From contig JACRBT010000004.1 in assembly GCA_016234445.1 (NCBI GenBank), positions 434,001-498,000 of the forward strand: 64,000 bases of DNA, read 5' to 3'. Origin of the DNA: Chloroflexota bacterium (GTDB lineage Bacteria; Chloroflexota; Dehalococcoidia; Tepidiformales; Tepidiformaceae). Numbering within the stretch: the first letter of the stretch is position 1; each line of letters starts with the position of its first letter. Under the pieces are notes generated by a model. That model was not told where the DNA came from, made no database searches, and saw nothing but the letters and a program-made list of their open reading frames with translations. Below are positions 38,896 to 49,411 of this stretch, piece by piece. The position numbers and the translations under genes were made by a program.

Positions 38896-39209
38896 CGAAG
38901 CACGTCGCCCACCTCGGCGTCCGCTTCTACCGGGTGGGCGGCGTCGACCTCACCCTCGTGCCGCTGGTGAAGGAGGTGGCGACGTTCGCGCGCTCCGCCG
39001 GCGAGGGCTACTTCCTCGTCGCGCTGATGGGCGAACCGGGGAGTGCCTACCCGCTCGACCTTCGTTCACCCGGCGCCTACGACCCGGAGTACCTGGCGAA
39101 GAAGTTCAAGCTCGACCGCCGCGGATACGGCTACACCCCGGAAGAGCTCGCGGCGGCCCTGAAACTGGTACGCGAGGACCTGAAGCGGGAGGAAGGACTC
39201 GACGCATGA
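38886..39209 (+). CDS. Small conserved-looking hypothetical protein
   Basis: 107-aa ORF overlapping both neighbours by coupling; no family recognised. Confidence 0.55.
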   Translation: MEVTKHVAHLGVRFYRVGGVDLTLVPLVKEVATFARSAGEGYFLVALMGEPGSAYPLDLRSPGAYDPEYLAKKFKLDRRGYGYTPEELAAALKLVREDLKREEGLDA

Positions 39210-39787
39210 CCACCCTGCTCATCGACAACTACGACAGCTTCACCTACATCCTCTGGCAGTACCTCGCCGAGCTTGGCGCCGACGTCGTGGTCCGGCGCAA
39301 CGACCAGGTGACGCTGGAGGAGTGCCGCGCCCTTCACCCCGACCACGTCGTCATCTCACCGGGCCCCGGCGACCCGACCGAGGCGGGCATCTCGCGCGAC
39401 GTGATCCGCGAATTCGCGGGGAAAGTGCCGGTCCTCGGCGTCTGCCTCGGCCACCAGTGCATCTACGACGTTTTCGGCGGGACCGTGACAGGCGCAGGCG
39501 AAATCAAGCACGGGAAGGTGTCGACGATCGATCACGACGCGCGGGGGGTCTTCAAGGACGTGCCCGCCGGGTTCCACGCCGTCCGCTATCATTCGCTGGC
39601 CGGCACCCCGGATTCGTTGCCGCCTGTGCTGGAAGTGACGGCGAAATCCGAAAGCGGCGTCATCATGGGCGTCCGGCACAAGGAATTGACCGTCGAAGGC
39701 GTGCAGTTCCACCCGGAGTCGATCGGCACCGAACACGGGAAGAAGATGCTCAGGAACTTCCTGGAGATGGAGGGCGGGCGATGGTGA
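39206..39787 (+). CDS. trpG: Anthranilate synthase component II (glutamine amidotransferase)
   Basis: [64 protein letters not shown]. Confidence 0.96.
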   Translation: MTTLLIDNYDSFTYILWQYLAELGADVVVRRNDQVTLEECRALHPDHVVISPGPGDPTEAGISRDVIREFAGKVPVLGVCLGHQCIYDVFGGTVTGAGEIKHGKVSTIDHDARGVFKDVPAGFHAVRYHSLAGTPDSLPPVLEVTAKSESGVIMGVRHKELTVEGVQFHPESIGTEHGKKMLRNFLEMEGGRW

Positions 39788-40800
39788 TCCAGGACGCGAT
39801 CCGTTCGCTCGTCGAAGGCGGCACCCTCTCCGGGGAGCAGGCCGCGGGCGCGATGGAAGAGATCATGGCCGGCGGTGCCACCCCTGCCCAGGTCGGCGGC
39901 TTCCTTGCGGCGCTCCGCATCCGAGGGGAAACCGCCGAGGTTGTGGCCGCCTGTTCCCGGGTCATGCAGGCGCACGCCGAGCCCGTCCCGGTCGACAACG
40001 TGATCGACATCGTCGGCACCGGCGGCGACGGGATCGACACCTTCAACGTATCGACCTGCGCGGCTTTCGTGGTGGCTGGCGCGGGCGTGCGAGTGGCCAA
40101 GCACGGTAACCGGGCAATGTCGTCGAAGTGCGGCAGTGCGGACGTGCTCGAAGCCCTGGGCGCGCGCACCGACCTTGGCGGGGAGCAGGTGGCGAAAGTC
40201 ATCGAAGGCTGCGGGTTCGGCTTCCTCTTCGCCCAGCGCTTCCACCCGGCGATGCGCCATGTCGCCGGGCCGCGGCGCGAACTCGGCGTCAGGACGGTCT
40301 TCAACCTCCTTGGCCCGCTAACAAGCCCCGCGAAGCCCCGCGCCCAACTCACTGGCGTCGGGGCCGGGGCGCTGGCGCCGCTGATCGCAGAGGCCTTCGC
40401 GCTTCGCGAGATTGAGCGTGCGGTCGTCGTCCATTCCGCCGACGGGATGGACGAGATCAGCCCCGAAGGCGTCACCCACGCCTGGATTGTCGACCGCGGC
40501 GCGATCACCGAACGGGACCTCACGGCCGCCGACTTCGGACTTCCGGAACACCCGTTGAAGGCGGTGCTGGGTGGGACCCCGGAAGAGAACGCGGGCACGC
40601 TCCTGGCGGTGCTGGATGGCGCCGAAGGGCCGATGACCGACTTCGTCCTGATGAACGCCTCGGCAGCGCTCTATGCCGCGGGCGCCGCCAACGATCTTCG
40701 CCGCGGGGTCGAGGTCGCCCACAACGCCATCGCCTCCGGGCGGGCGCGAGACGTGCTCGACCACTACATCCGGCTCACGCACGAGGTGGCCGGTGAGTGA
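39781..40800 (+). CDS. trpD: Anthranilate phosphoribosyltransferase
   Basis: [52 protein letters not shown]. Confidence 0.97.
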   Translation: MVIQDAIRSLVEGGTLSGEQAAGAMEEIMAGGATPAQVGGFLAALRIRGETAEVVAACSRVMQAHAEPVPVDNVIDIVGTGGDGIDTFNVSTCAAFVVAGAGVRVAKHGNRAMSSKCGSADVLEALGARTDLGGEQVAKVIEGCGFGFLFAQRFHPAMRHVAGPRRELGVRTVFNLLGPLTSPAKPRAQLTGVGAGALAPLIAEAFALREIERAVVVHSADGMDEISPEGVTHAWIVDRGAITERDLTAADFGLPEHPLKAVLGGTPEENAGTLLAVLDGAEGPMTDFVLMNASAALYAAGAANDLRRGVEVAHNAIASGRARDVLDHYIRLTHEVAGE

Positions 40801-41632
40801 GGAGACGATCCTCGACCGGATCGTGGCCCGCCGCCGGCTGGACGTCGCCGAGGCGAAGGCGAACGTGCCCGCGGCTGCCCTCAAAGCCCGGCTGGACGGG
40901 GCGCCGCCAGCGATCGACTTCGTCGCCAGGCTCCGGGCGGACGCGCCCATGGCCGTGATCGCAGAGGTGAAGCGGGCCTCGCCGAGCAAGGGGGACATCG
41001 CCCCCGGGATCGACGCCGCGGAACAGGCGCTCCGGTATGCCGCCGGCGGCGCCGCCGGGATCTCGATCCTGACGGAGCCGACATGGTTCAAGGGCACGCT
41101 GGACGACATGCTCAGGGCGCGGCTGGCGCTGGAAACGATGGGCGCGGCCCGTCCCGGCGTGCTCCGCAAGGACTTCATCGTCGACCCTTACCAGGTCATC
41201 GAAGCGCGAGCCTTCGGGGCCGACGCGGTCCTCCTCATCGTCGCCTCGCTCGACGACGCGGCCCTGGCAGAACTCCTCGCCGCCTCCCGGGCACTGGGGA
41301 TGGAGCCCCTCGTGGAGGTCAACAACGCCGCCGAAATGGGGCGCGCGCTGGCCGCCGGGGCAACGTTGGTGGGCGTCAACAACCGCGACCTCCGGACGTT
41401 CAGCGTCGACCTCGGCACAACCGATCGCCTGGCGGCGATGGCCGGGCAAGGTGTCCTCCTCGCCGCGCTCAGCGGGATCAGCACGCGGGCCGACGTCGAG
41501 CGCTTCGAAGCCGCCGGCGCGGGCGCTGTGCTGGTCGGCGAGGCGCTGATGGTGGCGGACGACCCGGGAGCGAAGATCCGCGAACTCCGCGGGCTGGCCT
41601 CGGTCACGCCCCGCGCGGCGGTGCGGCCGTGA
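40793..41632 (+). CDS. trpC: Indole-3-glycerol phosphate synthase
   Basis: VIAEVKRASPSKGDIAPGID...ISILTEPTWFKG...VLRKDFIVDPYQVIEARAFGADAVLLI; GTG start, GTGA overlap. Confidence 0.96.
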   Translation: MSEETILDRIVARRRLDVAEAKANVPAAALKARLDGAPPAIDFVARLRADAPMAVIAEVKRASPSKGDIAPGIDAAEQALRYAAGGAAGISILTEPTWFKGTLDDMLRARLALETMGAARPGVLRKDFIVDPYQVIEARAFGADAVLLIVASLDDAALAELLAASRALGMEPLVEVNNAAEMGRALAAGATLVGVNNRDLRTFSVDLGTTDRLAAMAGQGVLLAALSGISTRADVERFEAAGAGAVLVGEALMVADDPGAKIRELRGLASVTPRAAVRP

Positions 41633-42372
41633 CGCGCGTCAAGATCTGCGGTCTGCGCGATCCGGAGACGGCGGTCGCGGCTGCGAAAGCCGGCGCCGAC
41701 TTCATCGGCCTCGTCTTCGCCGAGTCGAAGCGCCGGGTCACGCCGCAACAGTGCTACGACATCATCGAGGCCTTGAACGCCGAGCGCCGGACTCCACCCC
41801 CGGCCGAGTTCGAAGGCCCGATCGCCGGCGAGGTTCGCGGCCTGAGCTGGTTGGGCGCGTGGAGCGACGCGATCGACCAGGCCATCGCGCGCTGGCGTCC
41901 GCTCATCGTGGGCGTCTTCGCAGGGATGGATGCGGACGAGGTCAACGACATCGCCGCCACCGCCGGGCTCGACATCGTCCAGCTTTCCGGCGACGAGCCG
42001 GCCGGCTTCGTCCGGAACATCCAGCATCCGGTCATTCGCACGATTCACGTCGCCCCCGAAAGCACGGCTGAAGACATCTTCGAAGTGATCGCCGAAGTGC
42101 CGACCGCCGGCATCCACCTCGACACCGGCGGGAAGGGCGCCCTCGGCGGCACCGGCCAGGCGTTCGACTGGGACGTGGCCGCGGCCGTGGCCCGGCGGGC
42201 GCCGATCATGCTTGCCGGGGGCCTCGCGCCGGAGAACGTCGCGGCTGCGGTCGGGCAGGTCGAACCGTGGGCGGTGGACGTCTCCAGCGGCGTCGAGACC
42301 GGCGGCAGCAAAGACATCGAGAAGATCCGCGCTTTCATCCGCGCGGCGAAGGGGGTCCGGGTTGGGCGCTAA
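41629..42372 (+). CDS. trpF: Phosphoribosylanthranilate isomerase
   Basis: [36 protein letters not shown]...[12 protein letters not shown]...[17 protein letters not shown] start. Confidence 0.95.
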   Translation: MTRVKICGLRDPETAVAAAKAGADFIGLVFAESKRRVTPQQCYDIIEALNAERRTPPPAEFEGPIAGEVRGLSWLGAWSDAIDQAIARWRPLIVGVFAGMDADEVNDIAATAGLDIVQLSGDEPAGFVRNIQHPVIRTIHVAPESTAEDIFEVIAEVPTAGIHLDTGGKGALGGTGQAFDWDVAAAVARRAPIMLAGGLAPENVAAAVGQVEPWAVDVSSGVETGGSKDIEKIRAFIRAAKGVRVGR

Positions 42373-43552
42373 GCCGGCAATCTCGGCACGGTTTGGGGAA
42401 TTCGGCGGGCGCTACATCCCGGAAACGCTGGTGGGCGCCCACGAGGAACTGGAAGAGGCCTACCTGGCGGCGCGGGACGACCCCGCCTTCGGCGAGGAAC
42501 TGGCCTACCTGCTCCGCCACTACGTCGGGCGGCCGACGCCGCTCTACTTCGCCGAGCGGATGACGCGCGAATGCGGCGGGGCGCGAGTCTGGCTCAAGCG
42601 CGAAGACCTTGCCCACACGGGCGCTCACAAGATCAACAACGCCGTCGGCCAGGCGCTGCTGGCGAAACGCCTCGGGAAGCCGCGGATCATCGCGGAGACC
42701 GGCGCCGGCCAGCACGGCGTCGCGACCGCCACCGTCTGCGCGATGATGGGCCTCGAATGCACCGTCTACATGGGCAGCGAGGACATCAAGCGCCAGTCGC
42801 TCAACGCGTTCCGGATGAAGATGCTGGGAGCCACCCTGGTCCCGGTGGAAACCGGTAGCAAGACGCTCAAGGACGCGATCAACGAAGCGATGCGCGACTG
42901 GGTGACGAACGTCCGGACGACGCACTACATCATCGGCTCGGCGATCGGGCCGCATCCCTTCCCGACGATGGTCCGCGACTTCCAGGCGGTCATCGGCAAG
43001 GAAGCGCGCCAGCAGATGCTCGAACAGGCTGGCAAGCTTCCTGACGTGGCGATCGCCTGTGTTGGCGGCGGCAGCAACGCGATCGGCCTTTTCCACCCGT
43101 TCATCGATGACCCCGTGCGGTTCATCGGGGTCGAAGCGGCGGGCGAAGGCGTGGCGAGCGGGCGGCATTCGGCGACGCTCGTCGTCGGGCGCCCTGGCGT
43201 CCTCCACGGGACGAAGACCTACCTCCTCCAGGACGCGGCCGGGCAGATCATCGAGACACACAGCATCTCCGCCGGCCTCGACTACCCGGGCGTCGGCCCC
43301 GAGCATTCGTGGCTGAAAACGAGCGAGCGGGCCGAGTACGTCGCCGTCGACGACAAGCAGGCGCTGGAGGGCTTCCAGGCGCTCACCCGGAGCGAAGGGA
43401 TCATCCCCGCACTCGAACCCTCCCACGCGATCCACCACGCGATGAAGGTCGCCGCCGGGATGCGCCCGGACCAGGACGTGCTGATCGGCCTGAGCGGCCG
43501 CGGGGACAAGGACATGCACACCGTGGCGGCCGCGCTTGGAGTCTCGCTCTGA
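42362..43552 (+). CDS. trpB: Tryptophan synthase beta subunit (TrpB1)
   Basis: [22 protein letters not shown]...[29 protein letters not shown]...[16 protein letters not shown] start inferred. Confidence 0.96.
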   Translation: MGAKPAISARFGEFGGRYIPETLVGAHEELEEAYLAARDDPAFGEELAYLLRHYVGRPTPLYFAERMTRECGGARVWLKREDLAHTGAHKINNAVGQALLAKRLGKPRIIAETGAGQHGVATATVCAMMGLECTVYMGSEDIKRQSLNAFRMKMLGATLVPVETGSKTLKDAINEAMRDWVTNVRTTHYIIGSAIGPHPFPTMVRDFQAVIGKEARQQMLEQAGKLPDVAIACVGGGSNAIGLFHPFIDDPVRFIGVEAAGEGVASGRHSATLVVGRPGVLHGTKTYLLQDAAGQIIETHSISAGLDYPGVGPEHSWLKTSERAEYVAVDDKQALEGFQALTRSEGIIPALEPSHAIHHAMKVAAGMRPDQDVLIGLSGRGDKDMHTVAAALGVSL

Positions 43553-44391
43553 CCGCAGCAGCGATCCCGGCGGCGGCCGGCCGACTGCGGGATGTCCCCT
43601 GGGGGCCGAAACAGGTCCTCATCGGCCTCGGGCTCTTTGCCGCGGTGTTCCTGTTCACGCAGGCGCTCATCGTCGCAATCGCCGCCGCGGGCCACGACTT
43701 CGTGCCCTACGACACCGGCGACGTCTTCGACAAGGCGGGCGACATCGCGAAGTACGGGGACGAGCGGCTCGCCGCCGCCACCAACGGAAGCGAGCTGCCC
43801 GAGCCGCCGCGCGTGCTGGCGGACCCGAACAGCCTGCTCATCCTCCTCGGGGCGACGTTCGTCTCCCAGGGGTTCTTCGTCTTCATACTCCTCGCGGCGA
43901 CGCGACTGCGGTCGGACGCGGTGACGCGGGCACTCGGGCTGAGGAAGTACACCTTCGGCGACCTCTGGCGGCCGGCGGCGGTCGTGATCGCTGCCTACCT
44001 TGGCGTGGCCATCTACTCCGTGGCGATGACGGCGATCGGCATCGACTTCCTCGAACCGAAGAGCACGGTGCCGTCCGAGGTCGTCCGTCACGGGGACACG
44101 CTGGCGCTGGCGGGCGTACTGGCGGTGGTGACCGCGCCGATCGCGGAGGAACTGTTCTTCCGCGGGCTCGTCTTCGGGGGCCTGCTGAAATGGGGATTCT
44201 GGCCGGCCGCGACGGCCTCGGCGGCACTGTTCACGCTGGCTCACCTGGACCCGGGGAGCATGATCCCGTTCTTCTGGGTTGGCGTGGCCATGGCATGGCT
44301 GTTCTGGTCGCGCGGGAGCCTCTGGGACAGCATCGCCTTTCACTTTCTCTTCAATCTCACGAGCTTCTTGCTCCTGCTGGCGGGGACCTGA
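43549..44391 (+). CDS. CPBP-family intramembrane glutamic endopeptidase
   Basis: [40 protein letters not shown] (EExxxR, FxxxH, HxxxN); apparent CTG start in CTGA overlap. Confidence 0.88.
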   Translation: MTAAAIPAAAGRLRDVPWGPKQVLIGLGLFAAVFLFTQALIVAIAAAGHDFVPYDTGDVFDKAGDIAKYGDERLAAATNGSELPEPPRVLADPNSLLILLGATFVSQGFFVFILLAATRLRSDAVTRALGLRKYTFGDLWRPAAVVIAAYLGVAIYSVAMTAIGIDFLEPKSTVPSEVVRHGDTLALAGVLAVVTAPIAEELFFRGLVFGGLLKWGFWPAATASAALFTLAHLDPGSMIPFFWVGVAMAWLFWSRGSLWDSIAFHFLFNLTSFLLLLAGT

Positions 44392-44392
44392 C

Positions 44393-45184
44393 ATGTCACA
44401 ACGACTGCGCGACACCTTCGCAAAGGGCCGGGCGGAAGGCCGCCCCCTCTTCATCCCCTACGTCACGGCGGGCTACGTCACCCGCGAGGACACGGTGCCG
44501 ATCCTCCTGGCGATGGAGGCCGGCGGCGCGGACGTGCTCGAACTTGGCGTCCCCTTCAGCGACCCGATGGCCGACGGCGCGACGGTCCAGCACGCGAACT
44601 TCGTGGCGGTGGACCACGGGGTCACGCTCCGGGACTGCTTCGGCTTCGTGCGCGAGGCGCGGGCGCAAGGGCTCAAGGCGCCGGTCGTCCTGATGGGGTA
44701 CTACAACCCCATCCTCGCCTACGGGGAGGAGCGCGCCGCGGTCGACGCCCGGGCGGCGGGAGTCGACGGATGGATCGTCGTCGACCTGCCGCCGGAAGAG
44801 GCGGGTTCGTTCCTCGCTGCTTGCCGGGCGAACGACCAGAGCTTCATCCCCCTCGTGGCGCCGACCACGAAGGAACCCCGAATCGACATCCTCGCGGCGG
44901 CGGCGGACGCGTTCCTCTATTGCGTCAGCGTCACCGGCACGACGGGGCAGCGGGCGCAGATGGCGGCGGACCTGCCCGAGTTCCTCGCGCGTGTCCGGCG
45001 GCACACGTCGCTGCCGCTCGCGGTGGGCTTCGGGGTCTCGACGAAGGAGCACGTGGCGGCCGTGGGGAAGGTCGCGGATGCGGCTGTGATGGGCTCTGCT
45101 ATAATCGCCGTGGTAGACGCCGCAGGGCCTGAGAGCCGCGCGCAGAGCGTCAGGGAGTTTGTGGAGGATGTCTCCGGCCGGTAA
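44393..45184 (+). CDS. trpA: Tryptophan synthase alpha subunit
   Basis: PLFIPYVTAGYVTREDTVPILLAMEAGGADVLELGVPFSDPMADGATVQHAN. Confidence 0.97.
   Translation: MSQRLRDTFAKGRAEGRPLFIPYVTAGYVTREDTVPILLAMEAGGADVLELGVPFSDPMADGATVQHANFVAVDHGVTLRDCFGFVREARAQGLKAPVVLMGYYNPILAYGEERAAVDARAAGVDGWIVVDLPPEEAGSFLAACRANDQSFIPLVAPTTKEPRIDILAAAADAFLYCVSVTGTTGQRAQMAADLPEFLARVRRHTSLPLAVGFGVSTKEHVAAVGKVADAAVMGSAIIAVVDAAGPESRAQSVREFVEDVSGR
45097..45105 (+). promoter_or_regulatory. Putative extended -10 promoter inside trpA for aroH-aroF
   Basis: TGCTATAAT, matches extended -10 consensus; lies in codons GCT-ATA-ATC. Confidence 0.45.
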
Positions 45185-45346
45185 CGGGCAGGTGGTTTCG
45201 GCCCAACGTGCGGGCATCGAGCGCCGATGGTGTTGGCGCCGGCCCCTCGTGGGCCGAGCCTATGGGCGCCCGCCGGCCGGTACCTTTGGCAACCGCCCGG
45301 CCTGACCCCATACCCTGACCTGACCCCCTGGAGGAGGACTGCACGC

Positions 45347-45730
45347 ATGCCCGTCCGTGGCGTCCGCGGTGCGACCACCGTGAGCAAGAACACCCGGGAA
45401 GAGATCCTGGAAGCGACCCGTGAACTGCTCACGGAGATGATCGAAGCCAACGGCATCGTCCCCGAGGACGTGGCATCGGCCTGGTTCACGACCACCCCGG
45501 ACGTGAACGCCGAATTCCCGGCAGTCGCAGCCCGCCAGATGGGGTGGACTTTCGTCCCGCTGATGTGCGGCCACGAAATGTCCGTCCCGGGCAGCCTGCC
45601 ACTCTGTGTGCGCATCCTTCTCCACCTGAACACCGACAAGGGAACCCATGACATCAACCACGTCTTCATCCGCGGCGCGCGCGCACTGCGCCCGGATCTT
45701 GCATCCAGCACCCACTCGACCGCACGTTAG
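45347..45730 (+). CDS. aroH: Chorismate mutase, AroH class
   Basis: [35 protein letters not shown]...[26 protein letters not shown] ggaggaggac. Confidence 0.95.
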   Translation: MPVRGVRGATTVSKNTREEILEATRELLTEMIEANGIVPEDVASAWFTTTPDVNAEFPAVAARQMGWTFVPLMCGHEMSVPGSLPLCVRILLHLNTDKGTHDINHVFIRGARALRPDLASSTHSTAR

Positions 45731-45743
45731 CGGAGGAGAACCC

Positions 45744-46790
45744 GTGATCATCGTTGTATCCCCGGAGGCGACTCCGGAAGAGATTGGCCACATCGTCGCC
45801 CGGATCGAAGAGACCGGTCGGCAAGCGCATCTTTCGGAAGGGACGGAACGCCGGATCATCGGCGTCATCGGCCCCGACGCGCCCGAACTCCAGGACATGT
45901 TCGAAAGCATGGCCCACGTGGAGTCCGTCCACCGGGTCACGAAGCCCTACAAGCTGGTCAGCCGCGAATTCCGGGGTGGGCCAAGCGTCATCGACATCGG
46001 CCGCGGCGTCACCGTTGGCGGGAACGAACTCGCCGTCATGGCCGGTCCCTGCTCGATCGAGGACGAGGACCACATCGTCAACACCGCGATCGCCGTGAAG
46101 GCGGCCGGGGCCAACATCCTCCGCGGCGGCGCTTTCAAGCCCCGCAGTTCGCCCTACGCCTTCCGCGGGCTGGGCGAAGAGGCGCTCCGCCACCTGGCCA
46201 CCGCCCGGAAGGTGACCGGCCTCCCGGTCATCACCGAGCTCATGAGCATCCGCGACATCGACGCCGTGGCGGAATACGCCGACGTCATCCAGATCGGCGC
46301 CCGGAACATGCAGAACTTCATCCTCCTGGACGAGGTCGGCAAGCAGCGGAAGCCTGTCATGCTGAAGCGGGGGATGAGCGGCCAGATCGAAGAATGGCTG
46401 CTGGCGGCGGAGTACATCCTCGCCCAGGGGAACCCGAACGTGATCCTCTGCGAACGCGGCATCCGCACCTTCGAAACGGCCTATCGCAACACCTTCGACA
46501 TCAACGCGATCCCGCTCGTGAAAGAACTCAGCCACCTGCCGATCATCGCGGACCCCAGCCACGGGACCGGCAAGCACCAGCTGGTGGCGCCGATCGCGAT
46601 GGCCGCCGTCGCCGCGGGGGCGGATGGCCTGATGATCGAAGTCCACCCCAGCCCGGACCATGCTCTCAGCGACGGCGCCCAATCGTTGACACACGAGAGC
46701 TTCGCCGGGATGATGCGTTCGGTCGCCGGTATCGCGTCTGCGGTCGGGCGGTCGCTTTCAGGAGTGGAAGCGTCTGCAGCAGCGCGATAA
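45744..46790 (+). CDS. aroF: 3-deoxy-7-phosphoheptulonate synthase with N-terminal ferredoxin-like regulatory domain (type I-beta)
   Basis: [42 protein letters not shown]...[19 protein letters not shown]...[21 protein letters not shown]...[12 protein letters not shown]. Confidence 0.96.
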   Translation: MIIVVSPEATPEEIGHIVARIEETGRQAHLSEGTERRIIGVIGPDAPELQDMFESMAHVESVHRVTKPYKLVSREFRGGPSVIDIGRGVTVGGNELAVMAGPCSIEDEDHIVNTAIAVKAAGANILRGGAFKPRSSPYAFRGLGEEALRHLATARKVTGLPVITELMSIRDIDAVAEYADVIQIGARNMQNFILLDEVGKQRKPVMLKRGMSGQIEEWLLAAEYILAQGNPNVILCERGIRTFETAYRNTFDINAIPLVKELSHLPIIADPSHGTGKHQLVAPIAMAAVAAGADGLMIEVHPSPDHALSDGAQSLTHESFAGMMRSVAGIASAVGRSLSGVEASAAAR

Positions 46791-46854
46791 CGGGAAGGGT
46801 CGAAAGACCAGGGCAGGCGCATCTCTGCGGGGAGATAGCAGCCTGTCGGGAGAC

Positions 46855-47577
46855 ATGCCCGAAATAAGCCTGCCCGTCTTCCAGGGCCCCCTCGCATTGC
46901 TCCTCCATCTCATCGAGCGAGACGACCTCGACATCACGGCCGTCTCGCTCGTTGCTGTCACCGACCAGTACCTGGCGAGCGTCCGCAGCGGCGGCTTCGG
47001 CCCCAACGCGCTCGCCGAATTCGTCGCGATCGGCGCGAAGCTCATCTACCTGAAGTCGCGGGCGCTGCTCCCGAGGGCGCCTGAGGAAGCCGCCGAAGAC
47101 TTCGAGGACGACGACGTCGGCCGCGAACTGATCGACCTCCTCCGCGAGTACAAGCGCTTCGCGGAGGTCGTCGACGTTCTCGCCGAGCGCCAGGATGCCG
47201 GGCTGCGGCACTACGAGCGGACGGCGCCACCGCCGGTGCTCCCCGAAGGCCCGGGGCTGGAAGACGTCACGCTCGACGCGCTCCGCAAGATCATGCTCCA
47301 GGTGATGACGAAGAAGCCCGCCACGCCACGGGCGACCATCCCCCGGGACACGGTGATGACGGTCCAGCAGCGGATCGCGATCTTCCGCGACCGGCTGCGG
47401 CGCTACGGCAAGTTCTCGTTCCGGCGCGCGATCAGCGAATGCCAGACGCGGCTCGAAGTTGTCGTGGCCTTCCTCGCCATCCTGGAGCTGCTGAAGTCCG
47501 GCGAATGTGACGCCGTCCAGGCACGGGCATGGGGCGACATCGAAGTTGTCTCGATGCCCGTCCCCGCGGCGGGTTAA
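46855..47577 (+). CDS. scpA: Segregation and condensation protein A
   Basis: LPVFQGPLALLLHLIERDDLDITAVSLVAVTDQYL...EFVAIGAKLIYLKSRALLPR. Confidence 0.93.
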   Translation: MPEISLPVFQGPLALLLHLIERDDLDITAVSLVAVTDQYLASVRSGGFGPNALAEFVAIGAKLIYLKSRALLPRAPEEAAEDFEDDDVGRELIDLLREYKRFAEVVDVLAERQDAGLRHYERTAPPPVLPEGPGLEDVTLDALRKIMLQVMTKKPATPRATIPRDTVMTVQQRIAIFRDRLRRYGKFSFRRAISECQTRLEVVVAFLAILELLKSGECDAVQARAWGDIEVVSMPVPAAG

Positions 47578-47580
47578 GCC

Positions 47581-48903
47581 CTACCGGCTGGCGGCCGCGG
47601 CCTGGCCTACCGGTTCCGGCGGTGCCGCGGGCTCGGGGCCGACAGAAGCACCGTGGCCGGCCGACGGTCTCCCACCCTGGATCGTCGCCAGCCGCTTGCC
47701 GGCCAGGAGGAGCACGGCGGCGCTGATAACCACGATCGCCAGCCCCATGCTGAAGAGCCCCGGCCGGATGCCGACGGAAGAGGCCAGCATCCCGGCGCCG
47801 ATCGCGCCGATCGGGATGAGGCCGCGGTCCAGGCTGAGGAGCGACATCACGCGGCCGTGCATCGCGGGGTCGCTGTTCTCCAGGAGGATGCCGTTCGTGA
47901 AGGCCATGAAGGTGACGGTCATACTCCCGGCCACGGCCAGGAGGACGACGGTGAGGACCACCGTTTCCTGCAGCGAGATCGCCACCAGCGCCGCGCCGAA
48001 GATGAGCATGTTGATCATGAGCTGGACCCCGGGCCGCTTCACGCCTGATTTCCATGCGACGAACATCGAGCCCGCGAACGCCCCGACACCCGTGGCGCCG
48101 GCGAGGAAGCCGATCCCGGAGTCGCCCAGATCGAGTGTGCGTTTGGCCAACAGGGGGACGAAAACCTGCTGGTAGGGGAACCCGAGGATAAAGAGGACGA
48201 GCGCCAGCATCGTCACCAGGCCCAGGTCGGGATTCGAGCGGATGTAGCGGAAGCCTTCGGCGAGGTCGCCGAAAAGGCTCGTCTGCTTGCCCGCTTTCCG
48301 TTCGTGCTTCGGGAATTGCATGAGCACCGTGGTGAGGATCACGAGCGCGTAAATGCCGACGTTGATCAGGTAGACCCCGCCGACGTCGAAGGGGATCAGG
48401 AGGAGCCCGGCGAGGCTCCCGCCGCCGATGCGCATGAAGCTGAGCGCCGCCTGGTTGAGGCCGAGCGCGTTCATCAGGTCTTCCTTCGGCACCGTGGCAG
48501 GGATGAGCGACTGGCGGACCGGCTGGTTGAAGGCCATCGCCGTGCCAGAAACGAAGGCGGTGACGAAGACGTGCCAGACTTCGACCAGCCCCGTTACCGC
48601 CATCACGCCGAGGAAGAGGTGGCAGCCCATCGAGACGAACTGGGTCGACATGAGGATGCGCTTGCGGTCGGAGCGGTCGGCCACGGCACCGGCGATGAGG
48701 CCAAAGAGGAGGATGGGGACGAGCCGGGTGGCGATGACCAGCGACAGCGCAACCGCCGAGTCGGTGAGCTGGAGGATGAGGACGGCACGGGCGACCTGGT
48801 CCATCCAGAGGGAGGCCGAGTGGCCCGTCTGGCCGAACCAGAGCAGGCGGAAGTTGCGGTGGCGAAGGGCGCGAAACGTCTGGCCGGTGCCGATCCGGGG
48901 CAT
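47581..48903 (-). CDS. MFS transporter
   Basis: TFRALRHRNFRLLWFGQTGHSASLWMDQVARAVLILQLTDS...LLFGLIAGAVADRSDRKR. Confidence 0.9.
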   Translation of the reverse strand: MPRIGTGQTFRALRHRNFRLLWFGQTGHSASLWMDQVARAVLILQLTDSAVALSLVIATRLVPILLFGLIAGAVADRSDRKRILMSTQFVSMGCHLFLGVMAVTGLVEVWHVFVTAFVSGTAMAFNQPVRQSLIPATVPKEDLMNALGLNQAALSFMRIGGGSLAGLLLIPFDVGGVYLINVGIYALVILTTVLMQFPKHERKAGKQTSLFGDLAEGFRYIRSNPDLGLVTMLALVLFILGFPYQQVFVPLLAKRTLDLGDSGIGFLAGATGVGAFAGSMFVAWKSGVKRPGVQLMINMLIFGAALVAISLQETVVLTVVLLAVAGSMTVTFMAFTNGILLENSDPAMHGRVMSLLSLDRGLIPIGAIGAGMLASSVGIRPGLFSMGLAIVVISAAVLLLAGKRLATIQGGRPSAGHGASVGPEPAAPPEPVGQAAAASR

Positions 48904-48962
48904 GGCCAAATACTACCTTTACGCGAACGTGAAGGCGAGCGAGCTAAACCGCTTCCAGGCGG

Positions 48963-49337
48963 TCAGGCGATGGTACGGGCGCGCCAGGCCCGCGCCGCCG
49001 CCGGGAGCACCGAGAGCCCGAGCGCCGCGCCAACCGCGTCGAGGGCCACGTCGAGGATGGCGGCGTCGCGGCCGGGGACGAACGATTGGTGCCACTCGTC
49101 GCTGATGCCGTAGAGCACGGCGAAGGCCCAGCAAGCGGCGAGGAGCGCCATGCGTTTCGCACCGGGCCAGCGGACGGTCGCGAACCGCAACGACAGCCAG
49201 GCCAGCACCGCATAAACGGTGAGGTGGCCAACCTGCGAGCGCCACTCGCCCCCCTGCGCGCCGGGCGGCTCAGACATGCTCGACAGGGCGAAGATCAGGC
49301 CCGCCCACGCTCCCACCGCCGCCAGCCGCCACCACAT
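48963..49337 (-). CDS. VanZ family protein
   Basis: GHLTVYAVLAWLSLRF...YGISDEWHQSFVPGRDAAILDVALDAVGAALG. Confidence 0.92.
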   Translation of the reverse strand: MWWRLAAVGAWAGLIFALSSMSEPPGAQGGEWRSQVGHLTVYAVLAWLSLRFATVRWPGAKRMALLAACWAFAVLYGISDEWHQSFVPGRDAAILDVALDAVGAALGLSVLPAAARAWRARTIA

Positions 49338-49411
49338 CGGCCGAGTGTATAGCTCCCGGAATTGCTACGCTTGCCTCACTCGGCCTCGGCCTCCCCACTC
49401 GGGACTACCAC

